Shown: positions 62,781 to 64,000 of the stretch, piece by piece
Layout of the letters: each line of letters begins with the position of its first letter
How positions within the stretch are numbered: position 1 is the stretch's first letter
Origin: Ornithodoros turicata
Taxonomy: Eukaryota > Arthropoda > Arachnida > Ixodida > Argasidae
Direction: 5' to 3'
NCBI RefSeq assembly: GCF_037126465.1
Contig: NC_088202.1
Span: 128,354,123-128,418,122, forward strand
Length of the DNA: 64,000 nt
Translations under genes and position numbers: made by a program
Notes under the pieces: model-generated
Seen by the model: the letters and a program-made list of their open reading frames with translations, nothing else
What the model was told of the DNA's origin: nothing
Database searches by the model: none

Positions 62781-63896
62781 AGCGGTAAATAACACCCACA
62801 ATTATATTGCGGTGAAGATCGTGAAAGGAACATTGATCAAGCTCAATCCAAACAGAGATTCGCATTTATCACAATTAAAGAACAGGTTCTTTCTCGCGCT
62901 ATAAAAGATGTTGTTGGCAATGAAGACGAATGTACCACCATGTGCATTCGCAGTGCGACAACAACACTCAGCACAATGAACAGGGATATTGTAAAAGCAG
63001 GTTTCCGAGTCATTTGGCCAGGTTTCAGAATCTTCAATAACAGAGTTACCCATCGAAGAAGAACACGGCATAGACGTCAGATCGTCCGTGTCCACGAAGA
63101 CTGCAAATGTTTGAAATGCAGAATAGTGAATATACCAGGTTCAAACAGGGGCAAATCATTAGGGTAGTAATACTGAGGGTTGATGAGGCCGGACACCGTA
63201 CAAACAGAGGCAGCAGCCAAAGTGACCAAATAGCATTAAGGAAGCAGAAGAAGAAAGAAGAAAAGAAAGAAGACATAAGAAAACATATTTGATAGATCAT
63301 CAGTGTCTTTAATTCTCACAACAGCTGAATTCTGCTTAGCAAAAAATTTGCCATGGTTTACTCAGGCAAACTTCCAATGCAGTTCCCTTTTACGAGCGAT
63401 TGTCATACCAAGAAGTTTCCTGAGCTCAGGGCATAAGTGTTCGTTGACGTAAACTGGTTGCTTATCAAGAATACTCAGATCAGCGCAAGTTAGACGCTTC
63501 TTTCTACATTTTTCGAGAACAGAGACCCGTTTCTTGCGTGGACAAAACTGTACAACAATATATTGAGCAGAGCTCAGCCTGGCGCTTGAAACTCGATGGC
63601 AGACCTTCATTTTCCACAATCGACTCGTCAACTATCTCGCCAAGTTTCGCAAGCACGTTTGGTATGCGTTCGGTTTTGGAAATATTACGACAATTACTGC
63701 TAATTATGACATGATTGCTGTAATCTAGTAGGTGTCCACGTGTCCATGTTTTGTTTGTGTCCATATTTTACTTGTTGTCGTCGTATTTTCGCTGCATTTG
63801 CGGTAGTATGCGGCAGGGAAAAGAAGGGGGGGGGGGGTAGTGTGCTTTGTAGCTTTCTTCCTTCTGGATGTAGGAGGGGAGGGGTTCACTCTTGCA

Positions 63897-64000
63897 CAGA
63901 CTTATGCCCGTTACTCAAAAAAAAAGTAATTGATTACCGTTACCGTTACTTGTACGGAAAAAGTAACTGATTGCCGTTACCAATTACTGGACTCCAAATG
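63897..64000. mobile_element. hAT-type MITE, GTAATTGATTAC family, cut by window end
   Basis: It starts CAGACTTATGCCCGTTACTC and continues with AAAGTAATTGATTACCGTTA, matching the left end of the element at 37022. The right end lies outside the window. A G run (63826-63837) precedes it. Confidence 0.75.

Larger units (their letters stand above)
60900..63770 (-). pseudogene. Decayed CR1-like LINE with FP-like ORF1, endonuclease and RT remains
   Basis: Read on the minus strand. The ORF1 C-terminus spans about 63660-63280 with frameshifts (VLAKLGEIVDESIVE; RKKRVSVLEKCRKKRLTCAD; PVYVNEHLCPELRKLLG), the FP-like protein found with some LINEs. The endonuclease follows at about 63100-62300 (AHGGTFVFIANNIFYSARK; GVIYRSPSSSYSDF once the SINE is skipped; HVFIHGDMNIN; YGFSSIINVPT) and continues past the MITE at 61958-61700 (VTDCCSTIIGHIFANS; IDWSSVYNSNSPEVAYQHM). 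A linker appears at 61585-61364 (NWTLINSLIGRNSLPNELF), and a possible RT active site near 61050 (FQFADDAALMAD). The distance to the last block is too short, so an internal deletion is likely. It is inactive. A SINE and a MITE are nested inside. Confidence 0.75.

Noticed and set aside
1..64000. CRISPR array, bacterial operon or organellar insertion
   Set aside because: No regularly spaced direct repeats with spacers, no ribosome-binding-site gene strings and no recognisable mitochondrial genes.

Overview
This window looks like repeat-rich nuclear DNA from an arthropod. A tick or another chelicerate is the best guess. The reasons are GT-AG introns, tRNA-headed SINEs with oligo-A tails, several non-LTR retrotransposon lineages, hAT-type MITEs with perfect 8-bp target duplications, many foldback elements, and no bacterial gene organisation. 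The species call is inference from repeat style; no diagnostic gene was found.

Most of the window is mobile DNA at many stages of decay. From left to right: a 1.8-kb TIR element (1437-3239); an I/R1-type LINE 3' end (3829-4415) that recurs at 23230-23485; hAT MITEs at 5206, 10225, 15705, 29767, 37022 and 63897; a SINE split by a Mutator-like element (19399-20513); foldbacks at 27685, 34223, 49068, 53654 and 59503; a Tx1/L1-like LINE with a 477-residue open frame (40111-41674); an I/R1-type LINE with RT, RNase H and zinc finger (44640-46620); two minus-strand LINEs whose tails end in poly-C (51041-53210); and a CR1-like LINE with FP-like ORF1 and endonuclease remains (60900-63770) broken by a SINE and a MITE. 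Many insertions are exactly bounded by target site duplications, so their order can be read: for example MITE into LINE, SINE into hAT MITE, and a 40-bp LINE tail into another LINE's RNase H region.

Host genes are sparse. The best candidates are: (i) a two-exon gene at 56550-57091 (+) predicted to encode a 144-residue secreted protein with four cysteines after the signal peptide; (ii) a THAP zinc-finger gene on the minus strand, with one exon at 16305-16439 and the rest of the domain at 15516-15696, where a 458-bp hAT MITE sits at the intron/exon border; and (iii) a terminal exon at 18332-18489 (+). Several weaker exon-like frames (6753, 22711, 53521, 54300, 54824) are listed with low confidence. 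I saw no stand-alone tRNA or rRNA gene, no CRISPR array and no operon. I did not find a clearly new multi-gene system. The most unusual signals are the paired foldback families, the poly-C LINE tails, the SINE body shared by two tRNA heads, and the ultra-short LINE tails with perfect duplications.
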